From the NCBI GenBank assembly GCA_014801955.1, contig JAAVDE010000041.1, positions 1 through 64,000 of the forward strand: a stretch of DNA of 64,000 nucleotides, in the 5' to 3' direction. The notes beneath the pieces are model-generated. The model searched no databases and was not told the origin of the DNA. It saw only the letters and a program-made list of their open reading frames with translations. Every line of letters begins with the position of its first letter. Position 1 is the first letter of the stretch. This document shows, in pieces, positions 48,249-57,833 of the stretch. The position numbers and the translations under genes are program-made. The stretch is from Bacteroides sp. GTDB lineage: Bacteria > Bacteroidota > Bacteroidia > Bacteroidales > Muribaculaceae.

Positions 48249-48617
48249 ATGGCAAACACTGACAACATAAAATTCCCCAAGAGCAACGGCATGACAGTGC
48301 CCGAAGGCTATTTCGACGACTTTCAGCGCCGAATGATGGCCAATCTGCCCGAAACCGCTCCGGCGCCCGTCGCCACCCGGTCGAAATGGCAGATTATCAG
48401 GCCATACGTCTACATGGCGGCAATGTTTGCGGGTATCTACCTGATGATGAACATTTTCAGCCTGACCAGCGGATTCAGCAGCCAGTCGCTGCCGGAGTTC
48501 GCCGACGTTGTCAACGACCAGACGCTGGCCTATGTCGACGACTATATTTCAATGAACGATATTGACCTCTACGACGACCTTTATGAGGCCGGCGTGTCAC
48601 TCCCGGAAAGTCTATGA
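48249..48617 (+). CDS. Putative anti-sigma factor
   Basis: A 122-residue protein with a cytoplasmic N-terminus holding VPEGYFDDFQRRM (17-29), a motif common in small Bacteroidota proteins encoded after ECF sigma genes, one membrane helix (about 53-70) and an acidic extracytoplasmic tail rich in Asp and Tyr. The function is inferred from position and topology. ATG 48249 is preferred to the GTG two codons upstream. It overlaps the next gene by 4 bp. Confidence 0.72.
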   Translation: MANTDNIKFPKSNGMTVPEGYFDDFQRRMMANLPETAPAPVATRSKWQIIRPYVYMAAMFAGIYLMMNIFSLTSGFSSQSLPEFADVVNDQTLAYVDDYISMNDIDLYDDLYEAGVSLPESL

Positions 48618-49108
48618 AGAAACTTGCAAGAATATTACTGATTGCGGCAATGCTGCTGCCAATGGGCGCCTATGCCCAGGAGCCCAAAGGCCCGAAAAAC
48701 GGCGAACGCAAGGAGTGGATGAAGAAGCTCCGGGCTCTGAAACATGACTATATGATTAAGGAGCTTGACCTGACCGAGGCGCAGCGCGCGGAGTTTTTCA
48801 AGGCCTACGACGCCAAGGAAGCCGAACGCATGGCTGCCGAGCAGAAGGTAAGAATGGCCGAGCGCAACGTGCGCAAAAAGGCCGACGCGGCAACCGATGC
48901 CGACTACGACGCCGCCATCAGCGCCCAATATCGTCTGGGCTCGGAAATCGCCGAAATCGAGGCGAAATATGAGCCGGCGCTACGAAAGGTGTTGACGCGC
49001 CGCCAGATGTTCAAACTCCGAGGTGCGGAATTTGGTTTTCAACGCAAACTGATGGAACAGTGTCCGCCCCCGAAGCCTCATGGTAAGAAAAAAAGTAAAC
49101 CGGAATGA
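48614..49108 (+). CDS. Spy/CpxP-like periplasmic protein
   Basis: A 164-residue secreted protein: signal peptide to AYA (about 22), then an amphipathic all-helical domain with KELDLTEAQRAEFFKAYD, which recalls the LTxxQ repeats of Spy/CpxP chaperone-sensors, and a basic C-terminus (KPHGKKKSKPE). In other bacteria such proteins buffer envelope stress sensors; here the sensor could be the sigma/anti-sigma pair. It overlaps the start of the macroglobulin gene (ATGA). Confidence 0.75.
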   Translation: MKKLARILLIAAMLLPMGAYAQEPKGPKNGERKEWMKKLRALKHDYMIKELDLTEAQRAEFFKAYDAKEAERMAAEQKVRMAERNVRKKADAATDADYDAAISAQYRLGSEIAEIEAKYEPALRKVLTRRQMFKLRGAEFGFQRKLMEQCPPPKPHGKKKSKPE

Positions 49109-52100
49109 ATAAGAAAGTCTTTATTGGCTTACTGATCAGTCTGACAGCATTAGCGGGTTTTGGAGCAACGCCTTCAAAACCCGATTTTGCTTTTCCGAAA
49201 ACAGTAAGCACCGACGCGAAGGCGCGGCTCAAGGCTGCCGAAAAGAAAAATAACGGCCCGGAAATAGTGCGCGCCCTGCTCGACTATTCGCTGGCCGAGG
49301 TTGCGGTAAACCCCGACCAAACGGCAAAGGTCCTCGACTTCATGGCCGAAGTTGAGAAGCGCACCGACGCGCCAACCACGCGCGCCATGATTCAGCTGGC
49401 ACGCGCCGGCTTCGACAAAGGCGGCGACTCGCTGGCCATCGATGCCATTTGCCGCTACGGCAGCGACCTGAAGCTGGCGCCGACGCGCGAGTGGCGCCTG
49501 GTGGTCAACGCCGACGAGCTGTTTTTTCCGACGCTCTATGATTTCGCCATCGGTTCGCAGCCGTCGCTCCCCGACTCGATTATCGACCGGGCGCTGGAGT
49601 TCGACGCCGACCGCCCTTATCCGCTGATTTACCTCGAGTTGCAGCGCACTCATGGCTACGAAGCCCTGCGCCGGCTCTACGAGCGCTTTGCCTCGGAACC
49701 TGCGGGGCTATATCCGATGCTGGCAATGGCCCGCGCGGCGTCAACCCTTAGCGAGCGCGCCGAAGCCTATGAGCTGCTGGCGGCGATTGCCGCCCCCGAC
49801 GACGAAACGCGCCGCGCAATCGACTATCTGCTTCGCCCTCAGCTGGAAACGCAAAGCAACTCAATCGTTGGTCTCAACGACGAGCTGAAAATCAAGGTGT
49901 CGGCCATCTGTCTCAACAAGGCCACCATAGCAGTTGAGATGCTGAAGCCGACGCCGCGCACGCTAAAGCCTATTGAGCTGACATTCAGCGGCAAAGGAGT
50001 TTTTCAAGTCGACACTGTTGTTAGCCTCCGCCTCGACCAATACGGCGAATATCGCCTTTCGCCCCGCTTCGACAAGCTGCCGGCAAAGAGCAAATCATCG
50101 AGCCGCGTGATTGTTACGGACTTTCTGCTCTCGCGCGCGGCGTTTGGCCGCCAAAAGGAGCCGGTTATGGCTCTCGACGTTCTCAACGGCGCCCTGCAGC
50201 AAAACGTTACCATCACTCCCGCCGGCAACAACCAGCTCAAGGGCACGCGCGGCAAAGACGCCTATTCACCCGCCATCTACAGCGGCGAAGGCTATGAGCC
50301 CTCGAAGCGCGAACGCCGGTTTGCCAACATTGTTACCGACCGCGCAATCTACCATCCGGGCGACTCGCTGCGCTTCGCCGCAACGCTGATGACCGTTAGC
50401 GGAACCCGACGCGCGCTGTCTGAGCCGATGGCCGTTGGCGTTATCTTGCGCAACGCCAACTATCAGCCCGTAGACTCGCTGAAACTTCGGTCCGACGATA
50501 TGGGCCGCATCAACGGCGCGTTTGCCATTCCGGCCGACGGGCTGACGGGCTATTTCACCATTTCCGTAGGCGACTTCGCCTCGAGCTCCGTCATGGTTGC
50601 CGACTACAAGGCACCCACCTTCGACGTTGAGCTCCGCGCCGAGCGCCTCGACTCAACGACGGTTGAGCTGACGGGCAGCGCCATCGGCTATAACGGCTTT
50701 CCGCTGGCCGACGCGCAGATTGCCCTGTCGGTTCGCGAAATGCCGATATGGGTGTGGTTCCGCAACTTCCGAAACGCCTTTGGTTCAACAGTTGCGACCG
50801 ACACTGTCAGCACCGATGCCTCGGGCCGGTTCGCCGCCCGCCTCTCCGTTCCCGCCGGGGTTAACCTCAGCGCCGGCGTGACCGCCACTTCCGCCGCCGG
50901 CGAGAGCCACGACGCGCAGGCATTCATTCCCTTTTTCCGCTACTTCATCGACGGCGAGGCCGGGCAGTATGTCAACGCCGCCACGCCGCCGCGCTTCACC
51001 CTTCGCAACGCCGCCGGCGCCGCAGTTGACCTGCCGCTGAAAATAACGCTGACAGCCAAGAGCGACACCCTGGTGCCCGATTCGGCCTGGTCCAATATTC
51101 CGTCGGGGGCATATGACCTCAACGTTGAGGCCGAGGGCGCCCACCCGAGTCAGTTTGAAATCTGCGTTTACCGGCAGTCAGACCCGATGCCGCCGACCGA
51201 AAGCGGCCTGTTCATTCCCCGCAGCTCGGCTGCTCCGGGCGATAAGCTGCTGGTTGGCACGTCGTTTGCCGACAGCCATATATTAATGGTAAAATGGACG
51301 CCCGACACTATTCTGGAGCAGCGCTGGCTGGAGCCGCAGCAGGGTAACTTCTTCGTTGACATTACTCTGCCCGACTCCGTCGATGAGGCAACGCTGACGT
51401 TCCTCACCCTGCGCAACTACCGCTTTATCGAACGCATCGTCAGCATCAGCCGCCCCGACGCTCCCCGCTCGCTGACAGTGGCCGTTGAGTCGCTGCGCAA
51501 CAAAATGATTCCCGGCGAATCGGAGCGCTGGACGATTCGCGTTGACAACAACCTGGGCCGGGCACAGCAGGCCGCGGTTATGCTCAACGTTTATTCGCGC
51601 GCGCTCGACGCCCTGCGCCCGCTGCAGTGGTCGTTCACTCCGCCGCCCGTTTGGGGCCGTAACCTCCATTTCAACAATGCTCCGAGCTATTTCGACGGCA
51701 CTTTCAACAGCATGCCCTACTCTTTCGCGTCGCCGATAACCGGCACGCGACCGGGCTTTAACCTGTGGGGCCAATCGTGGCCACGGGAAGAGGTTATGTT
51801 GTTTCGCAGCTACGGCTCCTCCAAAATGATGATGAAAGCCGCAGCGACCGGCGCAATGGCCATGAACGACATGGCGGCAGCCGACACTGCCGTTGCCGAG
51901 TCGGCCGCCGATGGCGGCGAAGCCGACCTGGAGGAGTCGGCAGTGGAGGTTAACGGCGGCGCTCAGTCCGAGCCCGAGTCCGATGCATACCGCCTGCCTG
52001 AGGTGCCGGTGGCGCTCTGGCAGCCGGAGCTGACAACCGGCGCCGACGGCTCGGTAGAAGTGACCTTCACCGCACCTGACGCCAACACAACCTGGGGTGT

Positions 52101-54081
52101 TAAGGCGCTGGCCTATAACCGCAATCTGCTCAGCGGCCTGTTCGGAGCCGACATTATTGCCTCGAAGCCGATAATGGTTCAGCCGGGGCTGCCGCGCTTC
52201 ATGCGTCAGGGCGACGAAATCGAGCTGAAAGCCATGATTCAGAACGCAACCGATTCAGTTGCCGCAACAGTTTCGACCATAGAAGTCTTCAATCCGGCCA
52301 ACGACTCGATTATTGCCCGCAGCGAGTTTTTTGACACCATAGCCGCGCAATCGTCGGCGCTGGTTTCGCGCATGTTCACTGCTCCCGCCTCCACGGCGGT
52401 TGTCGGCGTCAGAGTGCGCGCCACCGCTGGGCGCTTCACCGACGGCGAGCAGTCGCTCATCGCCATTCTGCCGTCGGAAATGACCGTAACCACCGGCACT
52501 CCGCTGTTTCTCCCCTCCGATTCGGTCGAGGCGACCGTTAACGTTCCCCGGGGCGGCACGCTGACCTTCACGGCCAACGCCACCTGGGAGTGCGTTGCCG
52601 CGCTCCCCGCCCTGGCGGCGCCCGAGAGCCGCAGCGCCCTGACTGCGGCCAACGCCCTCTTTAGCGTGGCAACGGCCCGTGGCCTGCTCCGCGCCCATCC
52701 CGAAATCGCCCGCGCGCTCCATAGCTGGGAGGCCGGCGACTCAATGCTGGTTTCGCGCCTGATGCGCAACGACGACCTGAAGCTCGCCCTGCTGTCGTCA
52801 ACGCCCTTTGTCAACGCCGCCCAGAGCCAGACCGACCAACGCGCCCGCCTGTTGCTGCTCTTCAACAATCGACTGATTGACAAAACCATCAACGAGGCCA
52901 TAGCAATCCTTTCGAAGCTCAGCCGCAACGGCGGCCTGGCCTGGGTCGAGGGCAACTCGGAGCCGTCGGAATGGATTACCCTGCGCGTGCTCTCGACAAT
53001 TGCCGACCTCAAACGCCTCGGCTACCTGCCCGACAGCAAGCAACTCTCGCGCCTGACAACCAACGCCGTTGAGTATCTCGACCGCGAGGTCGCCAAGGAA
53101 TATGCCCGCAACAAAAAGGCCACGTTCCCGGCCTACGTCATGGTCCGCAGCCGCTTCCCCGAGGTTCGCCAGTCGGCCCCGGCGCGCCGCGCTGCCGCCG
53201 CCACCGTTCAGCAGCTCGTTGGCCACTGGCGCGACCTGCCGCTGGCATCGCTGGCTCCCGCAGCCATCATTCTCAACGAAAACGGCTATCAGTCAACGGC
53301 CCGCCGGCTGCTCGAATCGCTGCGCCAACACGAAGCCTGGAATCAGACGCCGCTCGACGCCAACCTGCTCAATGCTTTCGCCTCCATAGAACCCGGATGC
53401 TCCGACGTTGAAACCATCCGCAACAGCTATCTGCGCCGCAAGCAGAGCGCCGACTGGGGTCGCGGAGCCGACGTCAGCGCCCTGGTGGCCGCCATTCTCA
53501 ACAGCGGCGACACCTGGCTCATTCCCGCGGCCAACTCGCTGAGCGTTCAGGTCAACGGCCAACCGACCGACGTTGCCCCCGAGCGCTTCACCGGCGAGTT
53601 CCGCCTGGATCTCCCCGAGGGCGGCCTCGTTGAAATCTCGAAGGGTCACTATCCGGCCTGGGGCGGCGTTTTCTCCGCCTCGGTTGACTCCATCGCCAAC
53701 GTCGAGCCTTTTGCCGGCGAGGATCTCAAGCTAACCAGAAGCATCAGCGGCACGATGGCCCCGGGCGAAAAGGTGACCGTTACGCTCACTCTCGAAGCTT
53801 CGCAGAGCATTGACTACGTCCTCGTGACCCAGCCGCTTTGTGCCGCCTTCGAAGCCGTTGACCAACTGCCGGCAATGCGATGGACCGGGGTCACCTCCGT
53901 TTATCGCGAACCGCTGGCAAGCTGCGTCAACTGGTACCTCACGCGACTGCCCAAAGGCAAAACCATCCTGACCGAAACCTTCTACGTCACCGCCGACGGC
54001 ACCTTCACCCTCGCTCCCGCCCAAGCCCAAAGCCAGTACGCCCCGCAATTCCAATCCCACACCGCCGGCCAAACTCTCTGA
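49105..54081 (+). CDS. Alpha-2-macroglobulin family protein without thioester
   Basis: A very large secreted protein (1658 residues): signal peptide, helical N-terminal region, macroglobulin MG domains (NIVTDRAIYHPGDSLRF at about 410 starts the MG2-like part), an Ala/Met/Glu-rich linker at about 907-962 that could be the bait region, the A2M domain (ALWQPELTTGADGSVEVTF at about 970) and a helical toroid (about 1180-1470). I see no CxEQ thioester motif, so it would trap proteases, if at all, without covalent capture, as YfaS-like proteins without the motif do. Last gene of the sigma operon; a periplasmic protease-shield role under stress is plausible. Confidence 0.9.
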   Translation: MNKKVFIGLLISLTALAGFGATPSKPDFAFPKTVSTDAKARLKAAEKKNNGPEIVRALLDYSLAEVAVNPDQTAKVLDFMAEVEKRTDAPTTRAMIQLARAGFDKGGDSLAIDAICRYGSDLKLAPTREWRLVVNADELFFPTLYDFAIGSQPSLPDSIIDRALEFDADRPYPLIYLELQRTHGYEALRRLYERFASEPAGLYPMLAMARAASTLSERAEAYELLAAIAAPDDETRRAIDYLLRPQLETQSNSIVGLNDELKIKVSAICLNKATIAVEMLKPTPRTLKPIELTFSGKGVFQVDTVVSLRLDQYGEYRLSPRFDKLPAKSKSSSRVIVTDFLLSRAAFGRQKEPVMALDVLNGALQQNVTITPAGNNQLKGTRGKDAYSPAIYSGEGYEPSKRERRFANIVTDRAIYHPGDSLRFAATLMTVSGTRRALSEPMAVGVILRNANYQPVDSLKLRSDDMGRINGAFAIPADGLTGYFTISVGDFASSSVMVADYKAPTFDVELRAERLDSTTVELTGSAIGYNGFPLADAQIALSVREMPIWVWFRNFRNAFGSTVATDTVSTDASGRFAARLSVPAGVNLSAGVTATSAAGESHDAQAFIPFFRYFIDGEAGQYVNAATPPRFTLRNAAGAAVDLPLKITLTAKSDTLVPDSAWSNIPSGAYDLNVEAEGAHPSQFEICVYRQSDPMPPTESGLFIPRSSAAPGDKLLVGTSFADSHILMVKWTPDTILEQRWLEPQQGNFFVDITLPDSVDEATLTFLTLRNYRFIERIVSISRPDAPRSLTVAVESLRNKMIPGESERWTIRVDNNLGRAQQAAVMLNVYSRALDALRPLQWSFTPPPVWGRNLHFNNAPSYFDGTFNSMPYSFASPITGTRPGFNLWGQSWPREEVMLFRSYGSSKMMMKAAATGAMAMNDMAAADTAVAESAADGGEADLEESAVEVNGGAQSEPESDAYRLPEVPVALWQPELTTGADGSVEVTFTAPDANTTWGVKALAYNRNLLSGLFGADIIASKPIMVQPGLPRFMRQGDEIELKAMIQNATDSVAATVSTIEVFNPANDSIIARSEFFDTIAAQSSALVSRMFTAPASTAVVGVRVRATAGRFTDGEQSLIAILPSEMTVTTGTPLFLPSDSVEATVNVPRGGTLTFTANATWECVAALPALAAPESRSALTAANALFSVATARGLLRAHPEIARALHSWEAGDSMLVSRLMRNDDLKLALLSSTPFVNAAQSQTDQRARLLLLFNNRLIDKTINEAIAILSKLSRNGGLAWVEGNSEPSEWITLRVLSTIADLKRLGYLPDSKQLSRLTTNAVEYLDREVAKEYARNKKATFPAYVMVRSRFPEVRQSAPARRAAAATVQQLVGHWRDLPLASLAPAAIILNENGYQSTARRLLESLRQHEAWNQTPLDANLLNAFASIEPGCSDVETIRNSYLRRKQSADWGRGADVSALVAAILNSGDTWLIPAANSLSVQVNGQPTDVAPERFTGEFRLDLPEGGLVEISKGHYPAWGGVFSASVDSIANVEPFAGEDLKLTRSISGTMAPGEKVTVTLTLEASQSIDYVLVTQPLCAAFEAVDQLPAMRWTGVTSVYREPLASCVNWYLTRLPKGKTILTETFYVTADGTFTLAPAQAQSQYAPQFQSHTAGQTL

Positions 54082-54153
54082 CATAACGCATAAAAATTCT
54101 TAAATTGGCTGGAAATTTCATTTCGGCGCTGTTTAGATTAAAAAGTTTTTTAG

Positions 54154-54161
54154 TAACTTTG
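54154..54161 (+). promoter_or_regulatory. Promoter -7 box of the NagB/PIG-L gene
   Basis: TAACTTTG, 36 nt before the ATG; the 116-bp gap before it is AT-rich and otherwise empty. Confidence 0.62.
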
Positions 54162-54197
54162 CAATCGCGAAGAATAATCATAACCTAAAATAGACCC

Positions 54198-56180
54198 ATG
54201 AGAACTAATCTTAGCTCTAAAATTAAACTTGATTCAATTCCCAGCCGCTATTATGCGCCGGAAGATGAAATCGAACTCGCTGCCCTGACGCGCGAGGAGA
54301 AAATCGATACCCGCATTTATGAAACGTCGGCCGAGGGTGCCGAGGGCATTGCCGAACATGTTGTTCACGCAATGGAGCGCGCCGAGGCCAAACGCGGCAA
54401 ATTCGTTATGGCTCTGGGCGCCGGCAATAGCGTCAGCGGCGTTTATGCCGAGCTGGTAAAGCTCCACCAGGCCGGCAAGGTGAGTTTCAAAAACACGGTT
54501 GTTTTCAACCTCTGCGATTTCTATAGCGAGGATGGCGAGTCAACTTCGACCATGACGCTTCTGAAGGAGAATTTCCTTGACCTGGTTGACATTCTTCCGG
54601 AGAATATCCACACGTTCAATACCTCGTGTCCGCGCCAGCAGGTCGGAGCAATGTGTCGCGACTACGAAGCGCGGATTGAAAACGCCGGCGGCCTTGACCT
54701 TTGCCTCTGCCAAATCGGCGCCCACGGCGCTCTGGGGCTGAACGAGCCCGGCTCAACGGCGTCGAGCGTTTGCCGACTGGTCCTGCTCAGCGCCGAGCAG
54801 CGCCAGAACGTTTCAAACACCTATAAGGTCAACAACGCTCCCACGACGGGTCTGACCCTGGGCATGAGCGACATCCTGGCCTCGCGCCGCATCATTGCAA
54901 TGGCCTGGGGCGAGAACCGCTCGGCCATCGTTGCAAAGGCCGTTGAGGGCGAGGTTACCGCGTCGGTGCCCGCCTCGCTGCTCCAGACCCATTCGCGCAC
55001 AACGCTGGTGCTCGACATCAATGCCGCCGAAGGCCTGACCCGCATTTCCCACCCCTGGCTCGTTACCAACTGCGAGTGGAACGACAAGCTGATTCGCCGC
55101 GCAATCGTTTGGCTCTGCGAGCAGACCGGCAAACCGATTCTCAAACTCACCAACCAGGACTATAATGACCACGGCCTGGGCGAGCTGCTGGCAATCTATG
55201 GCTCCGGCTATAACGTGAACATCAAGGTGTTCAACGAGCTCCAGCACACCATTACCGGCTGGCCCGGAGGCAAACCCAACGCCGACGACACCTATCGCCC
55301 CGAGCGCGCCACTCCCTATCCGAAGCGCGTAATCGTTTTCTCGCCCCACCCCGACGACGACGTAATCTCTATGGGCGGCACCCTGAAGCGCCTCGTTGAC
55401 CAGGGCCACGACGTTCACGTTGCCTACGAAACCTCGGGCAACATCGCCGTCGGCGACGAAGACATGATGCGCTACATCATGCTCAACGACTACATTGCCC
55501 CGCTCTTTGGCTTCGACAACGAGAACTTCAAGCAGAAATCCAAGGAAATCCACGATTTCCTCGCCAACAAGCACGCCGGCGACATGGACTCCGACGACAT
55601 CCGCACCATCAAGACCATGATTCGCCAGGCCGAGGCCCGCACCGCCTGCAAGTGGGTCGGCGTGAAGCCCGAAAACGTTCACTTCCTCCGCCTCCCCTTC
55701 TATGAGACCGGCGCCATTAAAAAGGGCGACCTGACGGAGAAAGACATTGAAATCGTTCGCAAGCTGATTACCGACATCAAACCCCACCAGATTTTCGTTG
55801 CCGGCGACCTGGCCGACCCCCACGGAACCCACCGCGTCTGCACCGACGCCGTTCTGGCCGTCGTTGACGAATGTAAGGACGAGGAGTGGATGAAGGACTG
55901 CCGCATCTGGATGTATCGCGGCGCATGGGCCGAATGGGAAATCGACCATATTGAAATGGCAGTGCCAATTTCGCCCGAAGAGCTCCGCTTCAAGCGCAAC
56001 TCCATTCTCAAGCACCAGAGCCAGATGGAAAACGCACCCTTCCTGGGCGACGACGACCGCCTCTTCTGGCAGCGCGCCGAGGAGCGCAACCGCGCAACCG
56101 CAGCGCTCTACAGCTCCCTGGGCCTGGCCGACTACGAAGCCATGGAAGCCTTCGTGCAATACCACCCCATCCCCGATTAA
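54198..56180 (+). CDS. NagB-like domain fused to PIG-L/LmbE deacetylase domain
   Basis: A 660-residue two-domain protein. The N-terminal part (about 30-320) has the glucosamine-6-phosphate deaminase/isomerase fold but altered motifs: GAGNSVS (74-80) instead of the TGxTP phosphate loop, FNLCD (103-107) instead of FNMDE, and GAHGALGLNEP (174-184) instead of GNDGHIAFNEP, so the catalytic Asp and His positions are His176 and Ala178. The C-terminal part is a PIG-L deacetylase with intact zinc motifs HPDDD (384-388) and H542-x2-H545. Fusions of this length occur in Bacteroidales. Amino-sugar metabolism is likely, but true deaminase activity is doubtful here. Confidence 0.88.
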   Translation: MRTNLSSKIKLDSIPSRYYAPEDEIELAALTREEKIDTRIYETSAEGAEGIAEHVVHAMERAEAKRGKFVMALGAGNSVSGVYAELVKLHQAGKVSFKNTVVFNLCDFYSEDGESTSTMTLLKENFLDLVDILPENIHTFNTSCPRQQVGAMCRDYEARIENAGGLDLCLCQIGAHGALGLNEPGSTASSVCRLVLLSAEQRQNVSNTYKVNNAPTTGLTLGMSDILASRRIIAMAWGENRSAIVAKAVEGEVTASVPASLLQTHSRTTLVLDINAAEGLTRISHPWLVTNCEWNDKLIRRAIVWLCEQTGKPILKLTNQDYNDHGLGELLAIYGSGYNVNIKVFNELQHTITGWPGGKPNADDTYRPERATPYPKRVIVFSPHPDDDVISMGGTLKRLVDQGHDVHVAYETSGNIAVGDEDMMRYIMLNDYIAPLFGFDNENFKQKSKEIHDFLANKHAGDMDSDDIRTIKTMIRQAEARTACKWVGVKPENVHFLRLPFYETGAIKKGDLTEKDIEIVRKLITDIKPHQIFVAGDLADPHGTHRVCTDAVLAVVDECKDEEWMKDCRIWMYRGAWAEWEIDHIEMAVPISPEELRFKRNSILKHQSQMENAPFLGDDDRLFWQRAEERNRATAALYSSLGLADYEAMEAFVQYHPIPD

Positions 56181-56204
56181 TCCCAATTACCCCAATAAAC
56201 TCCA

Positions 56205-56239
56205 AAAAAGCGCCTGTCATCGTCCGACAGGCGCTTTTT
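56205..56239 (+). terminator. Intrinsic terminator after the NagB/PIG-L gene
   Basis: A perfect 14-bp stem (56205-56218 with 56226-56239), loop of 7 nt, with A-rich left and T-rich right ends and GCGCCTGTC at the core. It begins 24 nt past the stop codon. Confidence 0.9.
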
Positions 56240-56298
56240 GTTACCATTTTGACAAAAATGGATTCCCAACGGGATAAATGTATGTTGGCGGAAATTGC

Positions 56299-56306
56299 TA
56301 ACTTTG
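56299..56306 (+). promoter_or_regulatory. Promoter -7 box of the TolC export operon
   Basis: TAACTTTG, 22 nt before the TolC-like start. Confidence 0.62.
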
Positions 56307-56328
56307 CGGCGGAAAAAAATTGTGAATT

Positions 56329-57801
56329 ATGAAAAGGATATTCATCACGTTTGTTGCCGGGTTGCTCGCAGTCGGGTCAGCCCGGGCCGAGGTGCTGACG
56401 CTGGAGCAGTGTCGGCAAATGGCATTGGAAAACAATAAGGCTATCCGAATGGCGTCGGCCGAGAAGCAGGCCGCATATTATCAGCGCAAGTCGGCGTTTA
56501 CGAATTATCTGCCGAAGATCTCGGCGGCGGGCGGCTATATGTTCACGTCCGATGAGATTTCGCTGCTCAACGATGAGCAGAAGCAAACGCTGCCCCACAT
56601 CGGCGACGGCATTTCGGCATCGGCCCAGCAGTTAGGGGCCGCGCTGGCCGCCAACCCTCAGCTGGCACCGCTGCTCCAGGGGTTGCAGGCGCCGATGGGA
56701 GCCGCCGTCAAGGGGCTGCAAACGCAGCTCAACGGCGTTGGCCAGAGTCTGGTCGACGCTCTGACGACCGACACCCGCAACGCTGCGGCCATCACCCTGC
56801 AGCTGACCCAGCCGATCTACATGGGCGGCAAAATCATTGCCTATAACAAGATTGCGAAGCTGGCCGAGCAGGCCGCCGACGACAAAATGGAGATGGCGCG
56901 CCGCCAGGCCCTGGTCGAGGTCGACGAAACGTATTGGCAGATCGTTGCCCTTACGGCCAAAAAGGAGCTTGCCGAGAGCTATCTGAAACTGGTCAACGAG
57001 CTCGACGCCAACGTTAACGCAATGATTCAGGAGGGCGTTGCAACGCGCGCCGACGGTTTGAGCGTGAAAATCAAGGCCAACCAGGCCGAGGTTGCGGTCA
57101 TTCAGGTCAACAATGGCCTGAGCCTGCTGAAAATGCTCCTCTGCCAGCTGATAGGCCTGGAGGAGAGCACGCAGCTGACCCTGGCCGACGAGAATATGCT
57201 CGACAATATCATGGCGGAGACAAACAGTTATGCCTCCGACGAATCCTGGCGCCAAAACCGCCCGGAGCTGCGGGCTCTTGGCCGCTCGGCCGAGGTGTTT
57301 CACCAGAAGGAGCGCCTGGCGCTGTCGGAAACGATGCCCACGGTCGCACTGACCGGCGGCTATTCGTGGATAACTCCGGGGCTGTTTAACGGCTTCGAGA
57401 ATAAGTTCAGGGGCTTATGGAACGTCGGCGTGGTCGTTAAGGTTCCGATTCTGACCTGGGGCGACCGGGTATATAAGGTGAAGGCCGCGCGGGCCAACAC
57501 TCAGGTCGCACGCCTGAAACTCGAAGAAACCACCGAGAAAATACAACTGCAGATCGCCCAGAGCCGCAACACGCTCGAAGAGTCGCGCAGCCGGCTGGTT
57601 GCCTGCGAGAGCGCCCGCACCGTTGCCGACGAGAACCTTCGCATGGCAACCCTGGGCATGAACGAGGGGGTTATTCCCGTTATCAACGTTAACGAGGCGC
57701 AAACCGCCTGGCTCAGCGCGCGCTCCGAGCTGATTGCCGCTCAGATTGACCTGAAACTCGCCCACGTTCACCTGCAGAGCGCACTGGGCCTCATCAAATG
57801 A
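56329..57801 (+). CDS. TolC-family outer-membrane efflux protein
   Basis: Outer-membrane channel/periplasmic tunnel protein of 490 residues with a signal peptide (to ARA, about 22) and the two OEP repeats rich in long coiled helices, for example LTLEQCRQMALENNKAIRMA near the start and the RSELIAAQIDLKLAHVHLQSALG end. A low-complexity Ala/Gln stretch lies at about 90-140. First gene of a five-gene export operon. Confidence 0.93.
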   Translation: MKRIFITFVAGLLAVGSARAEVLTLEQCRQMALENNKAIRMASAEKQAAYYQRKSAFTNYLPKISAAGGYMFTSDEISLLNDEQKQTLPHIGDGISASAQQLGAALAANPQLAPLLQGLQAPMGAAVKGLQTQLNGVGQSLVDALTTDTRNAAAITLQLTQPIYMGGKIIAYNKIAKLAEQAADDKMEMARRQALVEVDETYWQIVALTAKKELAESYLKLVNELDANVNAMIQEGVATRADGLSVKIKANQAEVAVIQVNNGLSLLKMLLCQLIGLEESTQLTLADENMLDNIMAETNSYASDESWRQNRPELRALGRSAEVFHQKERLALSETMPTVALTGGYSWITPGLFNGFENKFRGLWNVGVVVKVPILTWGDRVYKVKAARANTQVARLKLEETTEKIQLQIAQSRNTLEESRSRLVACESARTVADENLRMATLGMNEGVIPVINVNEAQTAWLSARSELIAAQIDLKLAHVHLQSALGLIK

Positions 57802-57833
57802 TTCAAAAATAACGTTAAAGCATTGTTTATAAT

